Shown here: piece after piece, positions 18,833-27,883 of the stretch
How positions within the stretch are numbered: the first letter of the stretch is position 1
Layout: every line of letters begins with the position of its first letter
NCBI RefSeq assembly: GCF_018256155.1
Contig: NZ_JAERLY010000001.1
Location: 310,001 to 374,000, forward strand
Length of the DNA: 64,000 nt
Direction of reading: 5' to 3'
From: Gluconobacter sp. Dm-62
Lineage (GTDB): Bacteria > Pseudomonadota > Alphaproteobacteria > Acetobacterales > Acetobacteraceae
Program-made: the position numbers and the translations under genes
The notes under the pieces: generated by a model
Databases searched by the model: none
What the model was told of the DNA's origin: nothing
The model's input: only the letters and a program-made list of their open reading frames with translations

Positions 18833-20371
18833 ATGTCCACGCAGCCAAGGGCCTTCATGCGTCAGATTCCCAGCCATGCTCCGCACCGTTTGCCCCGGCT
18901 TTTCCGGAAGCTGCTTTCCTGCGCCGCCGCCGGACTTCCCATCGCCCTGAGTGCCTGCGCCGTCCAGAGCGCCCCGCCCCCGCTCAGCCCGCATGCGCTG
19001 GCAAAGCGCCTCTCCCCCATCCTGCAGACCTCACAGAAACAGGGCGTCCGGTGGGGCATCGTCATTGCCACCCAGGATGGAAAAATCCTGTTCTCCCGCA
19101 ACGCCAACGGACGCTTCGTGCCAGCTTCGAACACCAAACTGTTCACAACAGCCGCCGCCATGGCCGAGTTCGCAGAACTGGACCATGCAGCAGCCGAACA
19201 CCCCACAACACTCCTGCTTGCCCCCCGCCGTCACGGTGCACCAGACCTCATCCTGCGCGGCTCGGGCGATGCCGTCCTGTCCGATGACGCTGCCTGCAAA
19301 ACCGACTGCCTGAAAACACTGGCGGATGCCGTCTCCGCCAAGGGCCTAAGACATATCCACGCCATCATCGCGGACGATCAGCTTTTCGCAGACGAACGCT
19401 GGGGCGACGGATGGAGCTGGAACAACTTGCCGACCCAGTGGGGAACCGCAGTCTCGGCCCTGACGCTGAACAACAACGTCGCCGAACTGACCATCGAGCC
19501 CGGAACCCACCCCGGCGACCGACCATCACCCCATTGGTCAGCACCCGACGGAGGACTGACGCTGGTCAATCAGGCCCTGACGGTCCCGGACGGCAAATCC
19601 GAACTGAGCCTTGAAAAGAAGCCCGGCGACAACCGCGTCATCCTGACAGGAACACTTCCGATCGGCGCGCCTGTCCAGACATTAAAAATCGGGCTCGACG
19701 ATCCGGCCCTCTCAGCCGCCCGGCACTTCAGATCCCTGCTGCGGGAAACAGGCATCCGGGTCCAGACCGTGCAAGTCAGACACCGCCTGACGAAAACTGC
19801 CCTTGATACTCCCGTGCAAGACGCGCGTGTCCTCGCCACCCTGCCTGTCCCCGATCTGAAAGACGACATCCGTCATCTGCTGAAAGTCAGCCAGAACCTC
19901 CATGCCGAACTCATTCTGCGCCGTCTGGCCCTCGTGCATGGCAACGGCTCCACTGAAGACGGCCTCACTGAGCGCAAACAGGTTCTGACGACTCTGGGCC
20001 TGCCTGCCGCAGGGTTCTCGCTTTACGACGGGTCAGGAATGTCTCCCTACAACCGCGTGACACCTCAGACCGTTATCCAGCTTCTGCGCCTCGCCAACCT
20101 CCAGCCCTGGCGCGCAGACTGGCGCGACGACCTCCCTCTGGCAGCGCAGGACGGAACACTTGAACACCGCTTCATCGGTACGCCCGTCGCTGGTCATCTG
20201 CATGCAAAAACAGGCACACTCGCAGCGACCCATTCCCTGTCAGGTTATCTTCAAACTACGCATGGCCAGACCCTTCTGATCGCCCTATTTGCAAACGACA
20301 TTCCGGACGATCTGCCCCACCCCACAAAAATCATGGACGACCTGGTGAGCGCCGTCGCGGAGGCTGAGTAG
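18833..20371 (+). CDS. dacB: D-alanyl-D-alanine carboxypeptidase/endopeptidase, PBP4 (S13) family
   Basis: 512 residues. The N-terminus carries a lipoprotein-type signal (LPIALSACAVQ; Cys as the lipobox), so it is probably anchored in the periplasm. All three penicillin-binding motifs are present: SNTK (Ser99 nucleophile, Lys102), SQN (353-355) and KTG (459-461), with the long insert between the first and second that defines S13/PBP4. It would trim D-Ala from, or cut cross-links in, peptidoglycan. Between the TonB receptor and the NamZ-type gene it fits a muropeptide-processing role. An alternative start is the ATG at 18857. Confidence 0.9.
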   Translation: MSTQPRAFMRQIPSHAPHRLPRLFRKLLSCAAAGLPIALSACAVQSAPPPLSPHALAKRLSPILQTSQKQGVRWGIVIATQDGKILFSRNANGRFVPASNTKLFTTAAAMAEFAELDHAAAEHPTTLLLAPRRHGAPDLILRGSGDAVLSDDAACKTDCLKTLADAVSAKGLRHIHAIIADDQLFADERWGDGWSWNNLPTQWGTAVSALTLNNNVAELTIEPGTHPGDRPSPHWSAPDGGLTLVNQALTVPDGKSELSLEKKPGDNRVILTGTLPIGAPVQTLKIGLDDPALSAARHFRSLLRETGIRVQTVQVRHRLTKTALDTPVQDARVLATLPVPDLKDDIRHLLKVSQNLHAELILRRLALVHGNGSTEDGLTERKQVLTTLGLPAAGFSLYDGSGMSPYNRVTPQTVIQLLRLANLQPWRADWRDDLPLAAQDGTLEHRFIGTPVAGHLHAKTGTLAATHSLSGYLQTTHGQTLLIALFANDIPDDLPHPTKIMDDLVSAVAEAE

Positions 20372-20384
20372 TCATCCACATGAC

Positions 20385-20417
20385 GCTGGCACACATAACT
20401 TCGGGTTATGTGCCAGC
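20385..20417. promoter_or_regulatory. Palindrome between dacB and the NamZ-type gene
   Basis: GCTGGCACACATAAC (20385-20399) pairs with GTTATGTGCCAGC (20405-20417), with a 2-nt bulge and a five-base loop. No T-run follows, so it is not a clear terminator. Its core, at 20392-20409, matches 16 of 18 bases of the palindrome before the TonB receptor and lies about 130 bp before the next start, which suggests a shared operator. Confidence 0.55.
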
Positions 20418-20536
20418 ACCATCTTGCCACTGGCCAGATGCATCAGGTCTTTATTATCTTAAGATACGGCATTTACGAGCGTTCGTCAGGCAGGGAGATC
20501 CGTATCACATGCCCAATACTCATTCCATGACAATGC

Positions 20537-21832
20537 ATGCCTGAAATCTCTGGAACTCCAGACCGCAAAACATCTCTCGGCCGCCGGACCTTCATGGGAC
20601 TGTGTGCAGGAACGGCGGCATCATCATGGACAACCGCGTCTGGAATGCCCGGCGGATGTTTATCTCCTGTCGCGATCACGACTGGTTATGACGTGCTTGA
20701 AGCCGATGGCTATCAGGCCCTCAAAGGTCGAAAAGTCGGCCTGATTGCCAATCCCACAAGCGTTGATCGCCGACTGCGTCATATCGCGGACCAGATGCAT
20801 GCCGCACCCGGAGTAAACCTGAAGGCCATTTTCGGACCTGAACACGGCTTCCGAGGGTCAGCTCAGGCCGGCCATTCCGAAGCCAGAAGCGTTGATCCCC
20901 GTACCGGCATTCCGGTCTACGACATGTACACGCTCTCCGGCCCGAAGCTGGATGCGCTCCTCAAATCTGCGGATATTGATCTTCTCGTCTTCGACATTCA
21001 GGATATCGGGGCCAGGTTCTACACCTATATCTGGTCCATGTTCGACGCACTTACGGCCTGCGCGCGGTGCGGCATCGCGTTCATGGTTCTGGACAGACCC
21101 AACCCGATCACTGGTCTGAACGCCAGCGGCCCCTCCCTTGATCCCGCCTTTTCATCTTTCGTGGGCCGCGTACCGCTCCTTCTGCGGCATGGCATGACTG
21201 TTGGCGAACTGGCACAACTGTTTAACGGCCTGTATGTGCCCCGCCTTACAGGTCACGCCGCCCGATTGAGCATCATTCCCATGACGGGCTGGCGTCGGGA
21301 CCTTTATCAGGACGAAACCGATCTCGTCTGGGTGCCACCCAGCCCCAACATGCCCGACATCACGACGGCACTCGCCTACCCCGGGACGTGCCTTTTCGAG
21401 GGAACAACCCTGTCGGTGGGTCGCGGGACGGCATCCCCCTTCCTGACACTTGGTGCCCCGGGCCTCGCTGCAACCAGATGGGTAGAAGAACTGAACACTG
21501 CAAATCTTCCAGGATGTCTGTTTCGCGACGACTGGTTCACTCCCGGATCGGAAGTTGCCAAGAACCAGCTGTGTCACGGGCTTCAACTGGCCATTACGAA
21601 CCGGAAAACCTTCGACCCGTTGCTGACGAGCGTAACGATGCTTCAGACCGTCATAAAGATATCGGATGACCCGATCTGGAGAAAATCCGGTTCGACCTTC
21701 GACATTCTGGCTGGCAGCAACCGACTACGCAGCCAGCTTTCACAAAGGATGTCGGCAGCCGACATCGTCGCAGGCTGGAAACCGAACGAAGAGACGTTCA
21801 ATACGCAACGTCGCCCCTTCCTGATGTACTGA
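20537..21832 (+). CDS. namZ: Exo-beta-N-acetylmuramidase NamZ-type protein (DUF1343)
   Basis: 431 residues. A twin-arginine-like signal (LGRRTFMGLCAGTAASS) suggests export. The mature part follows the DUF1343/NamZ pattern: GRKVGLIANPTSVD, KAIFGPEHGFRG, IPVYDMYT, DLLVFDIQDIGARFYTYIWS, VLDRPNPI and YPGTCLFEGTTLSVGRGT. NamZ of Bacillus subtilis removes terminal MurNAc from peptidoglycan fragments, so this enzyme probably releases MurNAc in the periplasm. Together with the PBP4-type peptidase and the TonB receptor it makes a plausible peptidoglycan-scavenging set. Confidence 0.85.
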   Translation: MPEISGTPDRKTSLGRRTFMGLCAGTAASSWTTASGMPGGCLSPVAITTGYDVLEADGYQALKGRKVGLIANPTSVDRRLRHIADQMHAAPGVNLKAIFGPEHGFRGSAQAGHSEARSVDPRTGIPVYDMYTLSGPKLDALLKSADIDLLVFDIQDIGARFYTYIWSMFDALTACARCGIAFMVLDRPNPITGLNASGPSLDPAFSSFVGRVPLLLRHGMTVGELAQLFNGLYVPRLTGHAARLSIIPMTGWRRDLYQDETDLVWVPPSPNMPDITTALAYPGTCLFEGTTLSVGRGTASPFLTLGAPGLAATRWVEELNTANLPGCLFRDDWFTPGSEVAKNQLCHGLQLAITNRKTFDPLLTSVTMLQTVIKISDDPIWRKSGSTFDILAGSNRLRSQLSQRMSAADIVAGWKPNEETFNTQRRPFLMY

Positions 21833-21886
21833 GCAGCGATGCCCCCTGTCTGAAGAAATCCGTTACGCCGATCGCTGCCTCGAGCC

Positions 21887-22465
21887 CTATGGCAATATTT
21901 TTGAACCGGCAATGAGGATATCGACCAGACGTTTCGCGCTTGTCTCCCAGCCGGGGCCGGCCGAAAAGTTGGAGACACCGGCGAGGGCCCGCAGGAGATC
22001 AAGGGGCTCAATGTCCGGATTGATATCCCCACTCGCAATCGCGGCAGCCACAAGTCTGTTGATCGCAGCCTGCAAAACCGTACCGGACTGGGCATAAAGT
22101 GCGCTGGTCCCTCCGACGAGCCCGTTGAGTGCGGGAGCAATGACCTGCTTGGCGGCAATATAGTCGACAAACAGCCTCATCCACGCACGAAGAGCCTCCA
22201 CTGGCGGATGTTGCGTTGCCAGAACCGGAGCAACATCCGCCAGACGATCGAGTTCAGCGCGATACACGGACTCGATCAGGGCATCGCGACTGGGGAAGTG
22301 TCGGTAAAGCGTGCCGATCCCGACGCCAGCACGACGCGCAACCTCGTCCAGCGGAATCTCAATTTCTCCTGCTGTGAACGCGGCTCTGGCTGCCGTCAGC
22401 AGAAGCTCCCTGTTGCGTTGCCCATCGCTGCGTAACCGGCGGCGCGGTTTTTTTTCGTCTGTCAC
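21887..22465 (-). CDS. TetR-family transcriptional regulator
   Basis: About 192 residues. After a basic leader (KKPRRRLRSDGQRNR) comes the helix-turn-helix LLLTAARAAF, PLDEVARRAGVGIGTLYRHF, SRDALIESVY, then an alpha-helical ligand domain. The GTG at 22465 is chosen because AGGAGA lies 5 nt before it; the ATG at 22492 has no such site and would place the coding region over an operator-like palindrome. It is divergent from the SDR gene at 22586 and probably represses it. Confidence 0.87.
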   Translation of the reverse strand: MTDEKKPRRRLRSDGQRNRELLLTAARAAFTAGEIEIPLDEVARRAGVGIGTLYRHFPSRDALIESVYRAELDRLADVAPVLATQHPPVEALRAWMRLFVDYIAAKQVIAPALNGLVGGTSALYAQSGTVLQAAINRLVAAAIASGDINPDIEPLDLLRALAGVSNFSAGPGWETSAKRLVDILIAGSKILP

Positions 22466-22485
22466 CGGATCTCCTCTTGTTAAAC

Positions 22486-22524
22486 GGAGCATCCCTCCGC
22501 ATATCCAAAACGGAGCGATACTCC
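22486..22524. promoter_or_regulatory. Twin GGAG-N5-CTCC operator-like sites
   Basis: GGAG-CATCC-CTCC (22486-22498) and GGAG-CGATA-CTCC (22512-22524) lie 26 bp apart in the TetR/SDR divergent region. Spacing and symmetry fit binding of a TetR dimer; the link to the neighbouring regulator is inferred. Confidence 0.55.
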
Positions 22525-22585
22525 AGATATCACTCCAAGTGCCCTTTCGGCAAAAACGGGTGTAGCATTTCAGGGAATTCCATCC

Positions 22586-23566
22586 ATGACACAGATTTTT
22601 GGCGCAGCTTCAACGACAGAAGACGTCCTCTCGGGCGTGTCCCTGAAGGGCAAACGTGTTCTCGTAACCGGCGTTTCCGCAGGTCTGGGAATTGAAACCG
22701 CACGTGCCCTGGCTGGGCATGGAGCGCATGTGGTGGGGGCAGCACGCAGTCTTGCAAAAGCCGAAAGCGCCACTGCGCAGGTCCGCGCGGACGCAGAACA
22801 TGGGGGTGGCGCCTTCGAATTGATTGCCCTGGACCTCGCCGATCTGGAGAGTGTCCGCGCATGCGCTGATCAATTAAACGCAGCCGGGCTATCTTTTGAT
22901 CTGGTCATCGCCAATGCTGGCGTTATGGCCACACCCTTTGGTCATACAAATGACGGGTTTGAAACCCAGTTCGGTACCAATCATCTGGGACATTTTGTAC
23001 TCGTCAACCGGATTGCGGGCCTGATGCGTCCCGGTGCCCGACTGGTCAATCTGTCCTCAGCGGGACATCGTTTTGCAGATGTTGACCTGAATGACCCGAA
23101 TTTCGAACAGACACCTTATGAACCCTTCGTTGCTTATGGGCGCTCCAAGACGGCCAACATCCTTTTTGCCGTTGCTTTCGATGCCCGCCATCGCGCACGC
23201 GGCATAAGGGCCACAGCCGTCCATCCCGGCGGAATCCTGACTGAACTGCCCCGTCATATGCCGGCAGGAGCGATCGAGGCGATGGTCACAGGCATCAACG
23301 AACAGGCTGCTGCGGAGGGCAAGCCGCCCTTCCAGTTCAAGACCATTCCTCAGGGCGCGGCAACGTCCGTCTGGGCCGGCGTTATAGCCGAGGCTGACGC
23401 GGTGGGGGCCCATTACTGCGAGGACTGCCATGTGAGCGCAGTCGTGCCCGATGAGCTGCCGCTGGGCCTGGGCAGTGAGGGCGTGCGCGCCTATGCCATC
23501 GATCCTGCCCATGCCGAAGCCCTCTGGGCGAAAAGCGAGGAGATGGTCGGAGAAACTTTCTCCTAA
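22586..23566 (+). CDS. SDR-family oxidoreductase (retinol dehydrogenase/WW-oxidoreductase-like)
   Basis: 326 residues. VLVTGVSAGLGIETARAL (26-43) is the NAD(P) site, ANAGVMATP and NHLGHFVLVN the central motifs, LSSAGHR holds the catalytic Ser, and YGRSK the Tyr184/Lys188 pair. The overall pattern, including AVHPGGILTEL, matches the longer retinol dehydrogenase-like SDRs. AGGGAA lies about 10 nt before the start. It is divergent from a TetR gene and followed 100 bp later by a metallophosphoesterase gene on the same strand. Confidence 0.9.
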   Translation: MTQIFGAASTTEDVLSGVSLKGKRVLVTGVSAGLGIETARALAGHGAHVVGAARSLAKAESATAQVRADAEHGGGAFELIALDLADLESVRACADQLNAAGLSFDLVIANAGVMATPFGHTNDGFETQFGTNHLGHFVLVNRIAGLMRPGARLVNLSSAGHRFADVDLNDPNFEQTPYEPFVAYGRSKTANILFAVAFDARHRARGIRATAVHPGGILTELPRHMPAGAIEAMVTGINEQAAAEGKPPFQFKTIPQGAATSVWAGVIAEADAVGAHYCEDCHVSAVVPDELPLGLGSEGVRAYAIDPAHAEALWAKSEEMVGETFS

Positions 23567-23668
23567 CGCGAGGACAGACATTTCACCACTCTTCAGCCAT
23601 GCTGCACGACTTGGGCGCAAGGAGACAACCACCGTCTCCCTGCGCTTTGTGTGAGGACACTGATATCT

Positions 23669-24784
23669 ATGCGCCCTGTTATTTTCGGTCTCCCGCTCCT
23701 TGTCGTGATCCTGAACTGGCTTTGGCCGCTCCCCCTTCCGCTAACCGTTAAGTTGCTCGGAAGCGTGCTGGTGATAGGGGCAGCACTTTACCATTTCTGG
23801 TCCCGTCTTTCCTCGGGATCCGTCTTTACGCCGGAATTCCCTCGTCCGGTGGTCATTCTGTTCAACTGGGCCTTCGGAACGATCCTGTTTCTTACCCTGT
23901 TGCAGATCGCGCTTGACCTCTGTGCATTTGTTATCGCGCTGGCGACCTGGCAGCCGGTCCATATCTCTGCCAGTGCGCGTGAAGCCATCGGGGCCATAGC
24001 GGGAATGCTCTCTGCCATAGGGGTTGCAAATGCCATCAGAGTCCCTTCGATCCGAAAGATGACCATCACCATTCCCGGCTTACCCCCGGCATTTGATGGA
24101 TATCAGCTCCTCCAGCTGAGTGACCTGCATCTCAGCCGGCTTTTTCCAGCCAAGTGGGCCGCAGCAGTCGTAAAACGCGCCAATGCGGTCGGAGCGGACA
24201 CGATCGTCATAACCGGTGATTTCATCGATGGCTCGGTAGACATGCGCCGCGCTGACATTGCCCCACTTGCGCAGCTTAAGGCGCCGGACGGGGTGCTGGC
24301 GATCCCCGGCAATCATGAATATTTTTTTGATTATGCCGACTGGATGAAACACCTGTCCGAACTCGGGTTCCACCTGCTGCTGAACCAACATGTGGTCATC
24401 GCAAAAGGCAATTTCCGAATTGTATTTGCAGGCGTGACCGACCATTCGGCTCCCGGACACGAGCAGACTGGGCCCGATTTGACAGCTGCCCTCGAAGGGA
24501 AACCCGCCGGAGCTCCGGTCGTGCTGCTTGACCATCAACCCGGTGAGGCGCGCGCCGCCGCAAAGCATGGTGTGGCCTTACAACTTTCCGGCCATACGCA
24601 TGGCGGAATGATTGTGGGGCTCGACCGTCTGGTGGCACGCGGCAACGATGGGTTTGTTTCAGGGCGCTATGATCTGGACGGCATGACACTATACGTCAGT
24701 AATGGCACTGGCCTGTGGCCCGGCTTTGCTTTGCGGCTGGGTATCCCGTCTGAAATAACCCTGTTTCGTTTAATCCCGGAATAG
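23669..24784 (+). CDS. Membrane-bound metallophosphoesterase (YkuE/YaeI-like)
   Basis: About 371 residues. Three or four hydrophobic segments fill the first 130 residues. The calcineurin-like core follows, with LSDLHLS, VITGDFIDGS, AIPGNHEYFF and SGHTHGGM, which supply the dinuclear metal ligands. Relatives hydrolyse phosphodiesters such as UDP-diacylglucosamine or act on membrane substrates; the substrate here is unknown. The ATG at 23669 is preferred over the GTG at 23651. A decayed copy of the 5' part of this gene lies at 58505-58706. Confidence 0.87.
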   Translation: MRPVIFGLPLLVVILNWLWPLPLPLTVKLLGSVLVIGAALYHFWSRLSSGSVFTPEFPRPVVILFNWAFGTILFLTLLQIALDLCAFVIALATWQPVHISASAREAIGAIAGMLSAIGVANAIRVPSIRKMTITIPGLPPAFDGYQLLQLSDLHLSRLFPAKWAAAVVKRANAVGADTIVITGDFIDGSVDMRRADIAPLAQLKAPDGVLAIPGNHEYFFDYADWMKHLSELGFHLLLNQHVVIAKGNFRIVFAGVTDHSAPGHEQTGPDLTAALEGKPAGAPVVLLDHQPGEARAAAKHGVALQLSGHTHGGMIVGLDRLVARGNDGFVSGRYDLDGMTLYVSNGTGLWPGFALRLGIPSEITLFRLIPE

Positions 24785-25027
24785 GCGTTGCATTCTGCCA
24801 TCGCGCAAAGGCCCGTTTGCGGCAGCGTAATATGATGGCCTTGTCTGTCAGTAATTGTTCACCTGTTCGTTCGCCAGTTGCGCCAGAACCAGGAAATCAC
24901 CCCATGAAGGGATGAAACTTTTAAAATCCGCAAGATCGACTATCAAAATCTGTCGTTATTTAAGGGCTGATCTCCCGAACCGCAAAACAAAGCATCCTTG
25001 TTTTATTCAGCGAGATTTTCCCAACGA

Positions 25028-26221
25028 TTACCGCGAAAGCCGGTGACCGGCGGGAAATCCGTGTGAACGAGCGCACCATGCAATGACGAAGCCACAGGCC
25101 AGAATAAGGATCATGGCCCAGGGAAGGCACCCGGCACCCCACAGATTGAGCAAGCCTCCGCCAAGAAGGCCACCGCCGGCAATGGCGCTGTTCCAAGCCA
25201 CAACATTCATGGACAGGGCTACGTCCGTGCCGTCTCCGGCCGCATCCGCCAATGCTGTCTGCAATAGCGTCGCAGCTCCACCAAAGGTCAGTCCCCAGAG
25301 GCCAACGCCCACCCAGATGACGGCCGGCAGAGCTGCTCCGAAGGTGAAGAAGCCGCAGATCACTGCGAAAACAGCGAGACTGACCAGAACTGTCACTCGA
25401 AGCGCATGATCTACCAGCCGCCCGGTCAGTCCAATTCCGCCCAATGCGGCGATCCCAAAAACCAGCAGTACAAGGTCTGTCTTTTGCGTCAGTCCTGAAG
25501 GAACAAGAAACGGTACGATGTAGGTGTAAAGGATATTGTGCGCGAGCATCCACGCAATAACAACACCGAGGACGGGGCGAACTCCGGGGGTTTTCAGAAC
25601 ATCCCGGAACGGCAGGCGGTCTGTATGAGACGCTCCTGGAAAATCCGGAACTGTCACCAGCACCCACCCTAGCAACAGTGTTGCAAAGAAAGACATCGCG
25701 CCAAAAGCCAGACGCCATCCCAGTGCGGCTCCCAGCCATGTACCAGCTGGCACGCCCAGTGAAAGCGCAATGGGGGTGCCCACCATCGCGATGGCCAAAG
25801 CTCGTCCCTGCTGGGCACGTGTCACCATGCGTCGGGCGTATCCCGCCAGCAATGCCCAGGCCAGACCTGCTGCGGCTCCTGCACCATACCGAGCGACAAA
25901 AGTGATCCAATAGTGTGCTGAAAGAGCCGTAATCGAATTGAACACCAGAAAGCCTGTAATCGCGAGAAGCAGTACTGCGCGGCGTCGCCATCTCTGTGTG
26001 ACGAGAGTCAGCGGAATGGCGGCACTCAGGGAGCCCACGGCATAGGCTGTCACCATCTGTCCCGCAGAGGCGGCAGGGACATGCAGGCCTCCACTGATTT
26101 CCGGCAGAAGACCGGCTGGCAATGTCTCCGTCATGATGCAGAGAAACCCCGTCATGGCGAGGGCCAGAAGACCGAGGACCGGCAAGCGGCCTTCTGATGA
26201 GAGGGGCTGATTTTCAGGCAT
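25028..26221 (-). CDS. MFS transporter (drug/sugar-efflux type)
   Basis: 397 residues with about 12 hydrophobic segments. Family motifs include AMTGFLCIMTETLPAGLLPEI in segment 1 and VGTPIALSLGVPAGTWLG in segment 5, as in DHA1-type efflux proteins (YdhP/AraJ group). The Met at 26221 (MPENQPLSSEGRLPV) starts right before the first membrane segment; an upstream frame to 26506 is not supported. It is divergent from a TetR gene, as in classic repressor/pump pairs. A C-terminal stub of a second copy is at 8427-8652. Confidence 0.88.
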   Translation of the reverse strand: MPENQPLSSEGRLPVLGLLALAMTGFLCIMTETLPAGLLPEISGGLHVPAASAGQMVTAYAVGSLSAAIPLTLVTQRWRRRAVLLLAITGFLVFNSITALSAHYWITFVARYGAGAAAGLAWALLAGYARRMVTRAQQGRALAIAMVGTPIALSLGVPAGTWLGAALGWRLAFGAMSFFATLLLGWVLVTVPDFPGASHTDRLPFRDVLKTPGVRPVLGVVIAWMLAHNILYTYIVPFLVPSGLTQKTDLVLLVFGIAALGGIGLTGRLVDHALRVTVLVSLAVFAVICGFFTFGAALPAVIWVGVGLWGLTFGGAATLLQTALADAAGDGTDVALSMNVVAWNSAIAGGGLLGGGLLNLWGAGCLPWAMILILACGFVIAWCARSHGFPAGHRLSR

Positions 26222-26279
26222 CTGGATGCTCACATAAACGGACTGGTCGGTACAGATATACGGACATGGCCCAGTGAGG

Positions 26280-26373
26280 CAATCGATTTCCGGACTGAGT
26301 GGTACGAAAGCGTTTCCCGAACGCAGCGTCCAGGTCCCGCACCTACAATGCTGGCAATCTATTTCCGTACTGA
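26280..26373. promoter_or_regulatory. 19-nt direct repeats between the MFS and TetR genes
   Basis: CAATCGATTTCCGGACTGA (26280-26298) and CAATCTATTTCCGTACTGA (26355-26373) match at 17 of 19 positions, 75 bp apart. They lie in the divergent promoter region and are good candidates for regulator binding sites; which protein binds is inferred. Confidence 0.5.
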
Positions 26374-26412
26374 TTAATATGGAAAACTCTTCATATGGAC
26401 GGAGACAATTCC

Positions 26413-27045
26413 ATGGCCCGGACAGGACGGCCCCGCGAGTTTGATCGGGACAAGGCGCTTGATGCCGCTCTGGTACTGTTCTGGGAACAGGGCTACGAAC
26501 CCACATCTCTGAATCAGCTCAAGGCATGTATGGGGAACATCTCCCCGGCCAGCTTTTACGCCGCGTTCGGGTCCAAGGAGGCTCTATTTCGGGAGGTGGT
26601 GCAGCGCTATCTGCAAACCCATGGACAGGTCATGGCCCCTCTTTGGGACGAGACGCTCTCCCCACGTGATGCCATTGAGCGCACCTTACGGGCTTCCGCG
26701 CGCATGCAAACCACTCGGACGCATCCTCAAGGATGCATGATGGTACTCGGCGCCTGTAACTGCTCGCCTGAAAATCAACCTGTCCAATCCCTTCTGGAAG
26801 ATGAGCGAGCCCGCAACCGTAGTGGCATTGCAGCCTGTGTCAGGCGCGCCGTTATAAGCGGAGAGCTAGAAGACTCCGCAGCCACAGAAGTCCTGCCAAC
26901 CCTGTTTGCAACTTTCCTTCACGGTCTGAGCTGCGAAGCCCGGGACGGGAATAAGGCAAAAAAACTGGATACCGCCGTGACGATGCTCATGCAGATCTGG
27001 GATAACCTTGCAGAAGCGTCAGGAACTGCTTCCCGGCATTCATAA
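26413..27045 (+). CDS. TetR-family transcriptional regulator
   Basis: 210 residues: MARTGRPREFDRDKALDAA, LFWEQGYEPTSLNQLK, NISPASFYAAFGSKEALF (the helix-turn-helix), then a ligand domain with two Cys close together (GACNCSPENQ). It resembles AcuR/YxaF-type TetR proteins. The ATG at 26413 aligns with the sister gene at 7750-8377, where the same start is out of frame by one base. It probably represses the divergent MFS gene and the decayed SDR/SRPBCC genes that follow. Confidence 0.9.
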   Translation: MARTGRPREFDRDKALDAALVLFWEQGYEPTSLNQLKACMGNISPASFYAAFGSKEALFREVVQRYLQTHGQVMAPLWDETLSPRDAIERTLRASARMQTTRTHPQGCMMVLGACNCSPENQPVQSLLEDERARNRSGIAACVRRAVISGELEDSAATEVLPTLFATFLHGLSCEARDGNKAKKLDTAVTMLMQIWDNLAEASGTASRHS

Positions 27046-27177
27046 ACTTTCCTGATTTGAGCATTGATCAGCGCCGTACAAGTCTAATCTGCATCATTTG
27101 GCCTTTAAGTTTACATCTAACCATTCTGGCGAAATGCACTTTCCGCACCCTGTTCAAAGAAGCAAGCCCAGGACCAG

Positions 27178-27840
27178 AAAACGTTCCTCTCGTCACGGGT
27201 GCCAATCGTGGGATTGGATACAGTATCACGAAATATCTAATCGCTGCCGGCACTCATGCGATCGACACCTATCATACCAATGAAATGACAGCGAATAACG
27301 GTTGAGCGCACGTTCATTACGGACATGGCAAAGCTGCGGATGCTCCGGCTTGATATTTCAGCTAGGTCAGGCAGATCCTTGATGAAGAATTTGGCCCGTC
27401 CGTATTGAAATATATTGTGCAAAATTTTGGAAATATCATTTGCATCCGCTTTGACGCTGCAACCCCCAAATAAGTCGACAACAAGTACAGCATTCACTTC
27501 AAAGGGCTATATCTGTTGATAGCGGCTCTTCTACCAATACTCGGTTATGGTGGCCATACTCTCAATATCACCTCGGCCGTAACACGCTTCTACCAACAGG
27601 ATCATGGTCTGTATTCGGCTATGAAAGATGCAACCGAAGTCATCTCACTCTACATGGCAACAGAACTGGGCGAGCGTCGCATTGCCGTCAATGCAATCGC
27701 ACCCGACGCCATTACTTCCGACTTTGGTGGTGGGCAGGTGCACAATAACGCTGAGATCAACCAGAGTCTGTTAGAGATCACGCCTCTCGAACGTGTTGGA
27801 AAGCCAGATGATCAAGGTAACGGGAGGCCAACCTCTATGA
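27178..27840 (+). pseudogene. Decayed short-chain dehydrogenase gene
   Basis: Readable pieces align in order with the intact SDR at 6825-7586: VTGANRGIGYSITKYLIAAG, AKLRMLRLDIS, LNITSAVTRFYQQDHG, YSAMKDATEVISLYMATELG and a final VTGGQPL stop. In between there are a stop at 27303-27305, frame changes around 27360-27500, and a loss of about 20 codons before the end. The start codon is also missing. It cannot make an enzyme. It keeps the TetR-SDR-SRPBCC order of the other locus. Confidence 0.85.
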
Positions 27841-27883
27841 CACTCTCATATCAAAAGCAGAAGAAGGCACGCTGATTGAAGTA

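Noticed and set aside
20385-20417. Hairpin after dacB as a standard rho-independent terminator
   Set aside because: No T-run follows, and its core repeats the palindrome before the TonB receptor gene, so an operator role fits better.
24960-25991. 343-residue minus-strand frame
   Set aside because: It is the out-of-frame shadow of the MFS transporter gene; it has no family pattern and an odd, Arg/Ser-rich composition.
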